Part shown: positions 1 through 10,100 of the stretch, piece after piece
How positions within the stretch are numbered: the stretch's first letter is position 1
How the letters are laid out: each line of letters opens with the position of its first letter
Source: Fibrobacter sp.
GTDB lineage: Bacteria; Fibrobacterota; Fibrobacteria; Fibrobacterales; Fibrobacteraceae
NCBI GenBank assembly: GCA_017642335.1
Contig: JAGCPF010000051.1
Span: forward strand, 1-64,000
Reading direction: 5' to 3'
Length of the DNA: 64,000 nucleotides
The notes under the pieces: generated by a model
What the model saw: only the letters and a program-made list of their open reading frames with translations
The model's database searches: none
What the model was told of the DNA's origin: nothing
Translations under genes and position numbers: made by a program

Positions 1-171
1 AGCCTTGTCTTCGAGGGCCTTAGCGTCCGGGAAGTCGTTCTGACCGAGGTCGGCGGCGAAAGCGATCACTTCGCAGTCGTAGTTTTCCTTGAGCCAGGGG
101 ATGATGATGGAAGTATCGAGTCCACCGCTATAAGCGAGGACGACTTTCTTCTTGGATTCTGTTTTAGCCAT
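1..171 (-). CDS. argG: Argininosuccinate synthase, N-terminal part (truncated by window edge)
   Basis: Joins citrulline and aspartate, using ATP, in arginine biosynthesis (cytoplasm). The 57 visible codons start at the ATG at 171 and carry the N-type ATP pyrophosphatase P-loop AYSGGLDTS near residue 13, followed by [22 protein letters not shown]. This is the standard argG N-terminus. An AAAGGACA Shine-Dalgarno sequence lies just upstream, and a TACATTTA box about 37 bases upstream fits a transcript with a leader of about 30 nt. The rest of the gene lies outside the window. Confidence 0.95.
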   Translation of the reverse strand, partial: MAKTESKKKVVLAYSGGLDTSIIIPWLKENYDCEVIAFAADLGQNDFPDAKALEDKA

Positions 172-207
172 TTTGAATGTCCTTTGAGAAAATTTTTAGA
201 CGGAATA

Positions 208-213
208 AATGTA
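208..213 (-). promoter_or_regulatory. -10 box for argG
   Basis: TACATT (part of TACATTTA) on the minus strand. The predicted +1 is near 201, giving a leader of about 30 nt that contains the Shine-Dalgarno sequence. It matches the transketolase promoter in spacing, but no clear -35 is seen. Confidence 0.4.
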
Positions 214-268
214 GCAAAAAAAGTGGTCAGTGATTAGGGGCAAGTAAACAGGACTGCGAGATAGTTAC

Positions 269-274
269 TATATT
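269..274 (+). promoter_or_regulatory. -10 box of the MCE/MlaD gene, predicted leaderless
   Basis: TATATT ends 8 bases before the ATG at 282, so the predicted +1 (last base plus 7) falls at 281-282. No Shine-Dalgarno sequence is present. This fits leaderless translation. Confidence 0.4.
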
Positions 275-281
275 CAAAAAC

Positions 282-1334
282 ATGAAGATTTCCAACAGGG
301 CCCTCGGCTACATATCGATGTTCGCGATAATCACCCTCTTCGCCTACATTGCCTACAGTATGTACACGGCACAGCAAAGTGTAAGCCACGTAGCCATCGT
401 CGACTTCGACGAGCTCGGATCCCTGCAACCCGAAGACCCCGCCGTCATCCGCGGATTCAAGGTCGGCACAATCGGGACTGTCACCTGGCTCGGGGACAGG
501 GCCCGCATCACGGTCAAGTTCGACGACCCCATCATCCTGCGCGAAGGAACGGAATTCAACAACGTGAACTTTGCCCTTATGGGCCAGCGTCGCCTAGAAA
601 TCACCCCGTCAAAGACGGGAAAAATCCTGCCGGAAGACCACGTATTCACCGGGCACTTCGAGCCGGGCATCGCCGAGGCGCTCCGCTTCATCGAGAACGT
701 CAACCAGCAGATTATCATCATCCGGGACGTCATCCACGTCATCACCGAAGGCGATTCGACCCACCAGTCCGCACCCGAAGCATTCGAACAGACATTCAGC
801 GCCATCGAGGCCTTCTTGGATAGCGCCGACCAGGAAGCGGCGAAGATGTCGCCCCAAATAATGCAACTGTTCAACCAGATCAACCAGACGAGCCAGAGCA
901 TCGGCGAAGCCACGGTAAAGGCAGATTCCGCAATAAGACTTGCAACAAGCGCCGTGAACGAAAAACTTGACGGTCTCCAGAACACGGTGAAAACCATTTC
1001 GGAAACCGCAGAAAAGACTAACCAGGCCATCACGGATATCGAGAACAACACGCTCTCCGCAGAAATCCTGAAGACAACGCAGACCGTCGAGAAGATAAAT
1101 TCCATCATCGACAAGTTCAACAAGGTCATCAAGGCAATCAACACCAAGGGCATCAAGGTCTACGACGAGAACGGCAACCCTGTCAGACTCATCAAGTGGA
1201 AGAACATGAACATCATCGGACAGACGGCCCGCAGCAAAGCAAAGGATCGCGCAGATTCCGCCGCAGCCGTCCCGACAAAGACAGAAGTCCCGAAAACCGA
1301 CACCTCCGCAGCAACCCCAAAGGCAAAGCAGTAG
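282..1334 (+). CDS. MCE/MlaD-family membrane-anchored lipid-transport protein
   Basis: A protein of 350 residues. A single N-terminal membrane segment (about residues 9-27) anchors a periplasmic MCE domain (about 36-135) with family features: a GSL..EDPAVIRGFKVG stretch, a LMGQRRLEITPS stretch and the closing EPGIAEALRFIENV. A long helical region follows (about 140-300), rich in Q, N, T and E with many TxxAI repeats, typical of the coiled-coil part of MlaD/Mce proteins. The C-terminus is a Lys/Ala/Pro-rich tail. Family members form rings that carry phospholipids between inner and outer membrane with an MlaE/MlaF ABC transporter, but no mlaE or mlaF is in view. recG begins 7 bp downstream, so the two are probably co-transcribed. 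The exact substrate is unknown. Confidence 0.85.
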   Translation: MKISNRALGYISMFAIITLFAYIAYSMYTAQQSVSHVAIVDFDELGSLQPEDPAVIRGFKVGTIGTVTWLGDRARITVKFDDPIILREGTEFNNVNFALMGQRRLEITPSKTGKILPEDHVFTGHFEPGIAEALRFIENVNQQIIIIRDVIHVITEGDSTHQSAPEAFEQTFSAIEAFLDSADQEAAKMSPQIMQLFNQINQTSQSIGEATVKADSAIRLATSAVNEKLDGLQNTVKTISETAEKTNQAITDIENNTLSAEILKTTQTVEKINSIIDKFNKVIKAINTKGIKVYDENGNPVRLIKWKNMNIIGQTARSKAKDRADSAAAVPTKTEVPKTDTSAATPKAKQ

Positions 1335-1341
1335 GGCCGGC

Positions 1342-3450
1342 ATGGACCTTTCGCAGTTACCGGGGCTCGGCCCCAAGAGACTAGAGGCGCTGCACAAGAC
1401 GGGAATATTCACCGTCAGCGACCTGCTCTACAACATCCCCCGCACCTACCTGGACCAGACGAAGGTTTCAAAAATTGCAGACTGCAGGGTCGGCGAGAAG
1501 GTCGTGCTGATCGGCACCGTGAGGCGCGCCGGAATCGTACGCGGGCGGACATCGAGATTCATCGCATCGTTTTCCGACGGCACGGGGGAAATTTCGCTCC
1601 TGTTCTTCAAGGCCTGCCACTTCTGGAGCAAGAAAATCAAGCCAGACTCTCACTGGCTCGTGACGGGCACCGTCGGCGACTACAGGGGCCTGCAAATCAC
1701 GCACCCCGACATGCAGCCCTTCGACGAGGGCGAAGAATTCAACGGGCGCATCCTCCCCGTCTACCCCATCAGCGAAGCCTGTCGCGAAGCGCGGATGGAA
1801 CAGAAATTTTTCAGGCAGCTGTACGCCACCGTGTTCAAGTTCCCGGGCCTCACGCTCCCCGGAGTCTGCCCGCGCGAACTCACGGACTACCTGCACTTCG
1901 CGCCAGTCCTCGACAACCTGAGAGTATTGCACAATCCCGCGGACTTTGCGGCAATTCGCAAGGCCAAGGGCGAACTCAAGATTCTGGAACTCATGCCATT
2001 CTGCCTGCGCATGATCCGCAGGCGGCAAAACCAGATGGTGCGCGGCCACGAAAGGCAAGTCGACCTGGGCCGCGTCATGCAGGCGCGCGCAGCGCTCCCC
2101 TTCCAGCTCACCGACGGGCAGGACAAAGCGCTGAACGAGATTGTCGCAGGGCTCAACGGGAAAAAACAGTTCCATGCGTTGCTGCAAGGGGATGTCGGCA
2201 GCGGCAAGACCGTTGTCGCCATGCTCGCGATGCTCGCCGTGTGCGGCGCGGGCGAACAGTGCGCCCTGATGGTGCCTACCGACATTTTGGCACGGCAGCA
2301 CAACAAGACGCTCAAGCCGTTCTTTGACGCAGCAGGGATGCACCTGCAACTTCTGGTGGGCGCCACATCCACCGCCGAGCGCAACGTGATTCTGGGAGAG
2401 TTGCAGATGGGCCTTTGCGAGGCCGTCATCGGCACCCACGCCTTGTTCAGCAAGGATGTCGCATTCCGTAACCTGGGATTGGTCATCATCGATGAACAAC
2501 ACCGATTCGGCGTGGGCCAGCGCGAAGCGCTGCTCGCAAAGGGCGAATACCCCGACATGCTCGTGATGAGCGCCACCCCCATCCCGCGCAGCCTCGCCAT
2601 GACGCTCTACGGCGACCTGAAAGTCATCAGCATCAAGGACAAGCCCGTAGGCCGCAAGCCCATCCGCACGCGCCTCGTACCATCCGAGAAGCGCGACGAC
2701 ATGAAAAAGTTTATCTGCAGCGAAGCCGCAAACGGGAATCTCTGCTACTGGATTGTGAGCCGCGTGAATGCCGACGATTCGGGCGCTTCGGCGAATTCAG
2801 GGAGCGACGAAAAGGGCGCCTACAGCGTCGACGACATCGTCAAGGAAATGCGCAGCTACATCGACGTCACGCGGGCCGAAACCGCCAGGGGTAAAAAACT
2901 CCGCGTCGAGGGAATCCACGGACAGATGGACGAAGCGAAGCGCGACGAAATCCTCAAGCAGTTCGCCCAAGGCGAAATCCAGATTCTCGTCGCGACCACC
3001 GTCATCGAAGTCGGCGTGAACGTCCCTGCCGCGAACCTCATGGTCATCGACCAGCCCGACCGATTCGGCCTGGCCCAGCTCCACCAGCTACGCGGGCGCG
3101 TAGGCCGCGGCAGTGTGCAGGCATGGTGTTTCTTGATGTTGCCGCCGGGCGATGCCGCCGAAGCCTCGATGGAGAGGCTCACGAAATTCGCGGGCACCGA
3201 AGACGGGTTCGAAATCGCCGAAATCGACTTGCAGACGCGCGGTGCCGGCAACCTCGAAGGCAACGAGCAGAGCGGAGCCTGGGTGTTCCGCTGGTTCGAC
3301 TGGATTGCCGACCAGGAACTGATTTCCAAGACGCTCACCATGGCCGAGAACATCCTCGCGGACGCAGGCGCATTTGACGAGCCCGCCCGCGAAAAAATCC
3401 AGACCTGGTACAACGAAAAACCGTCCGCCAATGCGGACGGAGTACACTAG
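1342..3450 (+). CDS. recG: ATP-dependent DNA helicase RecG
   Basis: A protein of 702 residues, full length for RecG. The N-terminal wedge/OB domain (about 1-230) starts with an HhH-like LPGLGPKRLEAL. The SF2 helicase core has Walker A GDVGSGKTVVA (about 284), the DEQH-type motif II in IDEQHRFGVGQR (about 381), motif III MSATPIPRSLAMTLYGD, and motifs V/VI in VATTVIEVGVNVP and QLRGRVGRG. RecG remodels stalled replication forks and Holliday junctions. An AGGG Shine-Dalgarno-like sequence precedes the ATG. The last codons contain a perfect 8-bp hairpin that works as a terminator for the opposite strand (see 3416-3440). Confidence 0.97.
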   Translation: MDLSQLPGLGPKRLEALHKTGIFTVSDLLYNIPRTYLDQTKVSKIADCRVGEKVVLIGTVRRAGIVRGRTSRFIASFSDGTGEISLLFFKACHFWSKKIKPDSHWLVTGTVGDYRGLQITHPDMQPFDEGEEFNGRILPVYPISEACREARMEQKFFRQLYATVFKFPGLTLPGVCPRELTDYLHFAPVLDNLRVLHNPADFAAIRKAKGELKILELMPFCLRMIRRRQNQMVRGHERQVDLGRVMQARAALPFQLTDGQDKALNEIVAGLNGKKQFHALLQGDVGSGKTVVAMLAMLAVCGAGEQCALMVPTDILARQHNKTLKPFFDAAGMHLQLLVGATSTAERNVILGELQMGLCEAVIGTHALFSKDVAFRNLGLVIIDEQHRFGVGQREALLAKGEYPDMLVMSATPIPRSLAMTLYGDLKVISIKDKPVGRKPIRTRLVPSEKRDDMKKFICSEAANGNLCYWIVSRVNADDSGASANSGSDEKGAYSVDDIVKEMRSYIDVTRAETARGKKLRVEGIHGQMDEAKRDEILKQFAQGEIQILVATTVIEVGVNVPAANLMVIDQPDRFGLAQLHQLRGRVGRGSVQAWCFLMLPPGDAAEASMERLTKFAGTEDGFEIAEIDLQTRGAGNLEGNEQSGAWVFRWFDWIADQELISKTLTMAENILADAGAFDEPAREKIQTWYNEKPSANADGVH
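3416..3440 (-). terminator. Minus-strand terminator embedded in the recG 3' end
   Basis: CCGTCCGC (3421-3428) and GCGGACGG (3433-3440) form a perfect 8-bp stem with a 4-nt loop. On the minus strand the stem is followed by a TTTTT tract (3420-3416). It is placed to end the minus-strand transcript of the LolA-like gene. The same bases encode the last codons of RecG. Confidence 0.75.
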
Positions 3451-3502
3451 ACAAAAGTTCCCTATAGGTCAACCCAAGAAGAAACAGCCTTAGGATTCAT
3501 CT

Positions 3503-4138
3503 TTAGAATTCAAACAATTTATCCGGGAATTTTGCAGAACTGCGCAAAGCAAGAATTTCCGTTGTCACCTTGGTCTCGACTCCAGATACGATTACCGAGA
3601 CTTCCATCTTTTTGAGGTTATCCGAGGCATCGTAGGTAAAAGTGGTCAACGTGTTCTTTTCGGCATCATTGCTCTCGATTTTTTCTATACGCTTTTTTGC
3701 AGAATCGTAATACAACGTTCCTTTGTCACCGGCAATTGAATACAGATTACCCGATACAAGGACGGGTTCTTGCCAATTGCCAGAATCGAGTGGGTTGAAT
3801 TTCGTATAGGATTGCACTTCTAGAGCCTCACCATTGTACGGCAATATCTGGGATTTTTTCGTTTTCAAATCAATCACCTTCATGCGGGAACCATTCACAA
3901 TACTGCGCTGGTTCAGGAGAGGGGATTTCATCTCGGTAAAGGTTTTGGATGCACCCTTTTGCACCATGTAGATGGAGACCACCTGCTTACCCGCAGGAGT
4001 GTTGACCGTAGTCCTGATGTTCATTTCCACGGAATCGCGGGTCAATGCGGACTTTTTTAAGTCTGCACGGACCTGATCAAGGGAAAGCGCAAAAGACGCA
4101 GTCGCAAAAAATGTAAGAGCTAAAATGAGTTTTTTCAT
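3503..4138 (-). CDS. LolA-like outer-membrane lipoprotein-sorting protein
   Basis: A protein of 211 residues with a cleavable signal peptide (about 1-17, MKKLILALTFFATASFA). The mature part is an all-beta fold rich in short strands. Features such as VSIYMVQKGASKTFTEMKSP and GTLYYDSAKKRIEKIESND resemble LolA/LolB-like carriers that hold lipoprotein acyl chains in the periplasm. The start is 10 bp after the stop of the giant upstream gene, so they are almost certainly one transcript. A role in maturation or localisation of that giant or its partners is inference. The family call rests on fold-like pattern and size, not on a diagnostic catalytic motif. Confidence 0.65.
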   Translation of the reverse strand: MKKLILALTFFATASFALSLDQVRADLKKSALTRDSVEMNIRTTVNTPAGKQVVSIYMVQKGASKTFTEMKSPLLNQRSIVNGSRMKVIDLKTKKSQILPYNGEALEVQSYTKFNPLDSGNWQEPVLVSGNLYSIAGDKGTLYYDSAKKRIEKIESNDAEKNTLTTFTYDASDNLKKMEVSVIVSGVETKVTTEILALRSSAKFPDKLFEF

Positions 4139-4148
4139 AATAATTCCC

Positions 4149-7100
4149 CTATTTCAACAGTTGCCAGTTAAGTATGGTATTTCCACGTCTCAGCACAATG
4201 TAGCGGCCGGCTCTCATCGCAGATGCGGGTATCTGCACCGTATGCTCGCCGACATTCCATGTTCCCTCGAAAATGCGGTTTTTCACCGTTCCAAAGGCAT
4301 CTACGACTTCGAGGTAGTAATACCCCGTCTGGTCAATGTTGACGTAAACCATGTCGCCCACGCGAGTCACGCGGTTTGCACCGGAATCGCTTGCGACAAC
4401 GTTATTCTGGAAATTCGGCCGTGGTACGCCACCCCAAAGCAAATTCCCATTCAGGTCGAGCACAACCACGGAATCCGCCACCTGCAAGTTCTGGCCCGTA
4501 CCGATTCCGTGGTGCGACGGGTCGTCGGATGCACTGTACGCGGACTCGGACCAGCCCTGGGCATGGAGCCCAAACTTCACGGCATCCGAACGCCTACCCG
4601 GTTTGAGGACTAGGTTGTTGAACACTAGAGAAACATAGTAAAGGTTGCCGCCCGCAGCCACTCGAGACGCCGAGGCAACACCCATCCCCTGGCCAAGGTA
4701 GTACCAGTCGGGCGATTCCATCGTGCCCGTGGCATCGCGGTAGTAGTATCGCACCTCGAAGCCGGAAATACTGTCAGAACCATTATTCTCGACGGAAACT
4801 GCGAGGGTGCCGTACTTCCAAGGCTCATTAGATTCGTCGGCAGCGAGCGCTCGGATACCCGATGCGGGGGTTGTCGCGGGCATGCCGTCATCGACACAAT
4901 TCCAGCCGTTGAGCATCTCACCCTTGGAATCCAGCACGACGACGCCCTTCGCTTCCACATAGCCATAAGTAGAACCATGCTCGTAACTCGGGTCGTCATA
5001 GATATTCCATGGTTTGTTGTTCGGGGTACGATACAGTCCAATTTGGATGTCATCACCGCCATTTGCGTAACCATGCGGAGGAATAGTTTGGGCGAGCGCA
5101 TATTCAGCATAGTAGACATCACCGGCATCGTGTACCACTGACATCGGACCCTGCGGATACCATGACGTCGCAGCCACCGCAGGACCTTCGCCCGAATAAT
5201 AATAACGGATACGCACTCCATATATGTACTGACCAGTGAGATTGCGCAGCTTTATTCTCGGGCGGGCCCAAGTGAGGTCATAAACATTGTCGTAATGGAT
5301 GAGGGCCTCGACGCTCGGCTCGGGAGCGGCCCAACCGGACTGGCCGTAGTCCACGAGGTGTGCCTCGGGGAGAGAGGGACCAGAAATCGCCGCGATTCCC
5401 GCGATTTCGGCACCGCCGCGCGGACGCAGCCTGACGCGGTTCATGCCGGAGTCGAGCGAGAACAGGAGCGAGTCGCCCATGCGTACACTCTCCCACAGGC
5501 CAGAGGGCCGCAGACCATACGTGCCGACATCTACCCCGTTCACGGAAACTTCCACACGAGAATTGGCGGACGAATAACCGCGACCGAACACATACAGGGC
5601 GTAGTTCCCGGCGCGCGGGGCGTCCACGTTCCAGACGGCCTTGCCGGAAGTCCCTGAGCCTTGGCGCAGGTACGAACGACCGGGCAGGGCACACGACTGG
5701 TCCACCACGAGGCCGGACACGGAATCGAGTTCCACGGCGCGGATCGCAAGCTGGACCGGAGTAGAATCGACCACGGAAGTATCCGGTTCATCAGGCAGAG
5801 GAGCCCCGACATACAAGTCGTGCACCTGTTCCGCAGTAAGTGCAGAACGATAAATGCGAAGATCCGACATACGGAAGAAGGCTGAACCTTTTCCACCAAG
5901 CAGACGCCCCAACGCAGGACGTCCATCGTTGCGCAAAGCGAAACCGCCCGGAAGAATCTTCTGCTCGACAAAATTCCCGTCTACATAAAGGGAAACATAA
6001 GAACTGTCAAACACAAATACGTAGCGAGCAGAAGCACCCGTACCAACCACCGGAGTAAATGAGACAGGTCCCAAGCCAGCATCAACATAAAGCCGTCCAT
6101 TCTGCACTCCACATTTCAGCGTATCTCCATTTCCATTCCAAGTAAATACGTTGCCATCGACTCCACCGATAATTGCGTCAAACTCGATGCTCACCGGAGT
6201 CACAGAGTCCACATGAAGGATTTTATGCTCCAAGGAACGGTCTACCGAATCTAGGAAAGACAGCCTTCCACCATACGCCCAAGGAGTCGTCACAGTACCA
6301 AGGAAAAAACTAAATTGTGCACCATTGACTATCTCGTGTGCAACATTTCCGCTTCCTTCTGACATCGGATACCACAGCACAAGCGATGATGGGAAAGGAT
6401 AAATTTGCCCGGAGCGCCATGATGATTCAACATGATTTTGTCCCAAATCCTCGATGCGAACGTCGACATTGACTCGGCACCCCATGCAACCATACAACAA
6501 CGCAGGCGAAATCACGAATTGTTCATAAAGTACCGTATCGGGCACTCCACCGAACGACACAATGCGATTTTCCACAACCCTTCCACCGAAGCGTACGTCA
6601 AACACCACCCGGGCGACCCCGCTCACAGAATCCGCAAGCGATGCAGACACAGTCACCACACGGGAACCGCTATTGCCATCAGCGAGGGCTACATCCATAT
6701 CGTAAAGCATGGGCTGAAGCGAGTCAATGCGAACCATGGGACCGCGCAAATACTCCAACGAGCCGTCCACGCCATAGACATCAACACGGGACGTGTAAAT
6801 GTCCGTCGGGAGCCAAATGTCATCGTTACGCATTTCCCACGCAATGGTAGTTCCGGCCAACATGCCCCTATGCTCGGCAGCGACAGCATTGTCGGTACGC
6901 AATTGCAGCAGGTAGTTGCCGCGACCCACGCACGGGTTCGCGAATTCCAGTTTTCCGTTGTACGTACCCGCCCAAACGGTATCGAGCGCAGGCTCCGCAC
7001 AGAGCAAGGTATCCGGGAGAACGGGCGTTATGACAGGTTCGAACGAGGATGCCGTTGCTGTGTCGAGCACGATAAATTCCGAGAACGAAGACGTTTTCGC

Positions 7101-10100
7101 CTTGAGGTAGACATAGTCCCACGCAGCAACGGACGTGTCACAGGAAACGGAGGAATCCTTGAGTACCGGCAAAAGCTTTTCTATGAAACATTCGGCCCAC
7201 TGTACATCAAGCGGCACAATCTTTCGAATTGAGGAATCGGGCTTGTAAATCTTGAGTTCGGAAACATTCCGATTTCCAATTTCCTCACGCAGGAGTTTCA
7301 CTCGCACCTCGGGCCACTGGACAAAAGAGTCGCCAAAGTTGTGCGACGGCAGAACCTCCACCACCGGGCCCACGATATCGAGATTCCCGAAGGCGTCGTA
7401 GAGGTATTCATCTGGAGCGACGGCACGCACGGTCACATCGACCGGATCCGGGCCCCACGCCCCCTCGCCAAACTGTACGCCCGCATTGCCGTACATGGCC
7501 TGTACGTAGGCGCTGTCACCCGGATTTACACGATCCCCTACATGGACAACCTTATCAATGCGGAACAATGTCCCGTTAGGATTGCCGTACAGGAGTTCAA
7601 ACGTGATCGTTCCCTGCAAATGGCTCAAATCATAACGAGCGAGCACGGAATCCGATGCTGAACTCGGAACCGTTTCTTGGACACCCTCGGCAATCACCTC
7701 GCGGATGCCGGCACCGTCCACGTATTGCAACCGCCAGTAGGCGGAATCGCCAGGGACGCGGCCACGGAACGTCGCGATTTCGGCCATGCGGGAATCCGGA
7801 GACTGCTTATTCCAAGTAACATAGAAATCCTTTGAAGAGGAATCGATAACGGCACTCAGGTACGGATGCACTGCAAGACTGTCTTCCGAAATCGAGGTGT
7901 CGCGCAGGTACATACCCGCGACAGAATAGGACTTATCCCTATACCACGGGATATCCTCCGCATGGTGCCTGTAGACATCCTTGTTCTGCGACAGGACGCT
8001 GTCCAGCGGGACGACATGCGACCGGTCGGTACCGGAGAACTTCACCGAGCCACGCGAGTATACGTAGCCGAGAGTATCGGTCTTGTAGAACCCTTCTACA
8101 CCAATTTTCCAACGATTTTCAGTCCTATCCAATTCAATGTCCCAGAAAGATTCACGCGAGGAATTACCATTACTATCAGTCTGAACAATCGTCAAAGTTT
8201 TTACGGGAACGCCAGAAGAACGGCCATACCCAAGCGGATCTATATTTGGAATGTGCAGGGAATCATGTGGGACCATCCAGCAACCGGGATTTTTCACGTA
8301 ATCATAACCGGGACAACCATTAGCATCGTAATGCGACGTATCAATGGAATAGCTGTAGAAGGTGTCAAGTACATTTTTGCCATTGGCCACCGCAACAGAC
8401 TCTATTCTGGGAATAATAAAATCAATTGGCGAAGAAGGGTACAGGCTAGAGTCCGTAACCGGATTACGAATAAACAAGGAACTGCTCACAACATAGAGCG
8501 AATCCCAGCGAGCATCGTTCCAATCACCTACGACAAAGTGGACGCGGGCTCGTTTCGTTATATAAAATTTAAAATCAGTAGCAAGGCTATCCGGCATCTC
8601 CAAAGCGCCAATATTCTGTTTTGGGTACGGGTAGGGCACACCAAACTTTGCTGTATCCTGCACCATTGCCATTGCGGGAGAAAGCCGCGGAGCAACCATG
8701 AAGCTTATGTTTAGCGGGTCTATCAAGACATTCCCACTAATGGAACTTTTCTGGTCATGAGACCGGTTATCACTAGTCAGTTGTTTAGTGAACGGTGTAC
8801 CATTGATGTCAACACCTTCCGCCACAGCACCAAACGTATTTACAGTATCGTCCCCGAAGAAGTGCCAGCGGAATGTCGACGGGTATGTTATCTTGACCGA
8901 GTCATCCCTTTCGTCAGGGAACCAAAGCGGGTTCGAAATTGAGCCGTGCATCGGGAAACGCTGTGCTTCAAATGCCGTAATCATCGCATCATCCCTGGAA
9001 TCCGAGAATGTCCACCCCAAAGGGCCAAAGAAGTTCGAGAAGCCAGGCCCGAGTTTACTTTCCATTTTCTTATTCGCAGAGAAATAGCCATCATCCCCGT
9101 AAAGGGTGGTATTCGTCGGGTCAAAGCGCACAAAGGCGTTTGCAAGGTTGGTGTAGCCCCAATGCGGCTCCCAATAGGACGAATCTACCTTGAAAGTAAG
9201 CCTCATCATGACTTCCTTGCCAGAATCGTCATGCTCGTCACAGCCGCCCGGTGCGCTCAAGGAACGGTCCGTGAAATAGGAGCCGTACCCGTAACCAACC
9301 GTAACATGAAGCATGTTGGCATGGGGCTTGGACCGCGCAAGTTCCACCGGGTCAAAAGCCTTCTCTGGCGTGGCCGGACCGCAAATAGACGCATCAGCCA
9401 ATGCTGTAGCAGACGTGTCCCAGTTACACGCACGCTGATTAGCAGTCCCGTTGCGCACCTCGATGCCATGCATCGGAACCGGAGGAACCGTGTCGGAATA
9501 CACGTACTTGCCCGACTCCCAAAGGACAGGCTTGTTTTCAAAATTATTAAACCAATGATGAAGATTTGTTGTGTTAGAAGAATAAAAAGCTTTCAATTGC
9601 TCCGTAGTATAAGAATCCTTCCACACATCCGATATCGTAAGCGAAGCATTCGGATAGTACAAGCGTCCTCCTGCACCCCACAGAAGTTGTACTGAGGCCA
9701 TTCCACCTTTATCATACAAAGCGTTCCCCACAACCGAGAATGTTGAGTCGTTAAAATGCATATACGAGGTTTTATACAGCCCGATACTTTGCTCAATGCG
9801 GCTCATAACAGCCTCATAGCGATTAGCAGTTTCTTTCATTATTTTTTTTATATCCCCAAACACCCCTTCCGGGAACACCTTGACACCCATAATCATAGGA
9901 TAAACGAAATCCTTATCCGTCTTAAAAATAGACCGGATTTGGTCGTACCCGACAACGTCGAAAATAGAATTCAGGTAAATATCTTCTGTTGTCGGGTTAT
10001 TCTTATCAAGCGTCCGCCTCAGTACGGCAATCTTGTACGGATACTGATGATTAGGTCGAGCACAACCAGGGTGGCTTTCAACCAAGTCATACCCCTCCGT

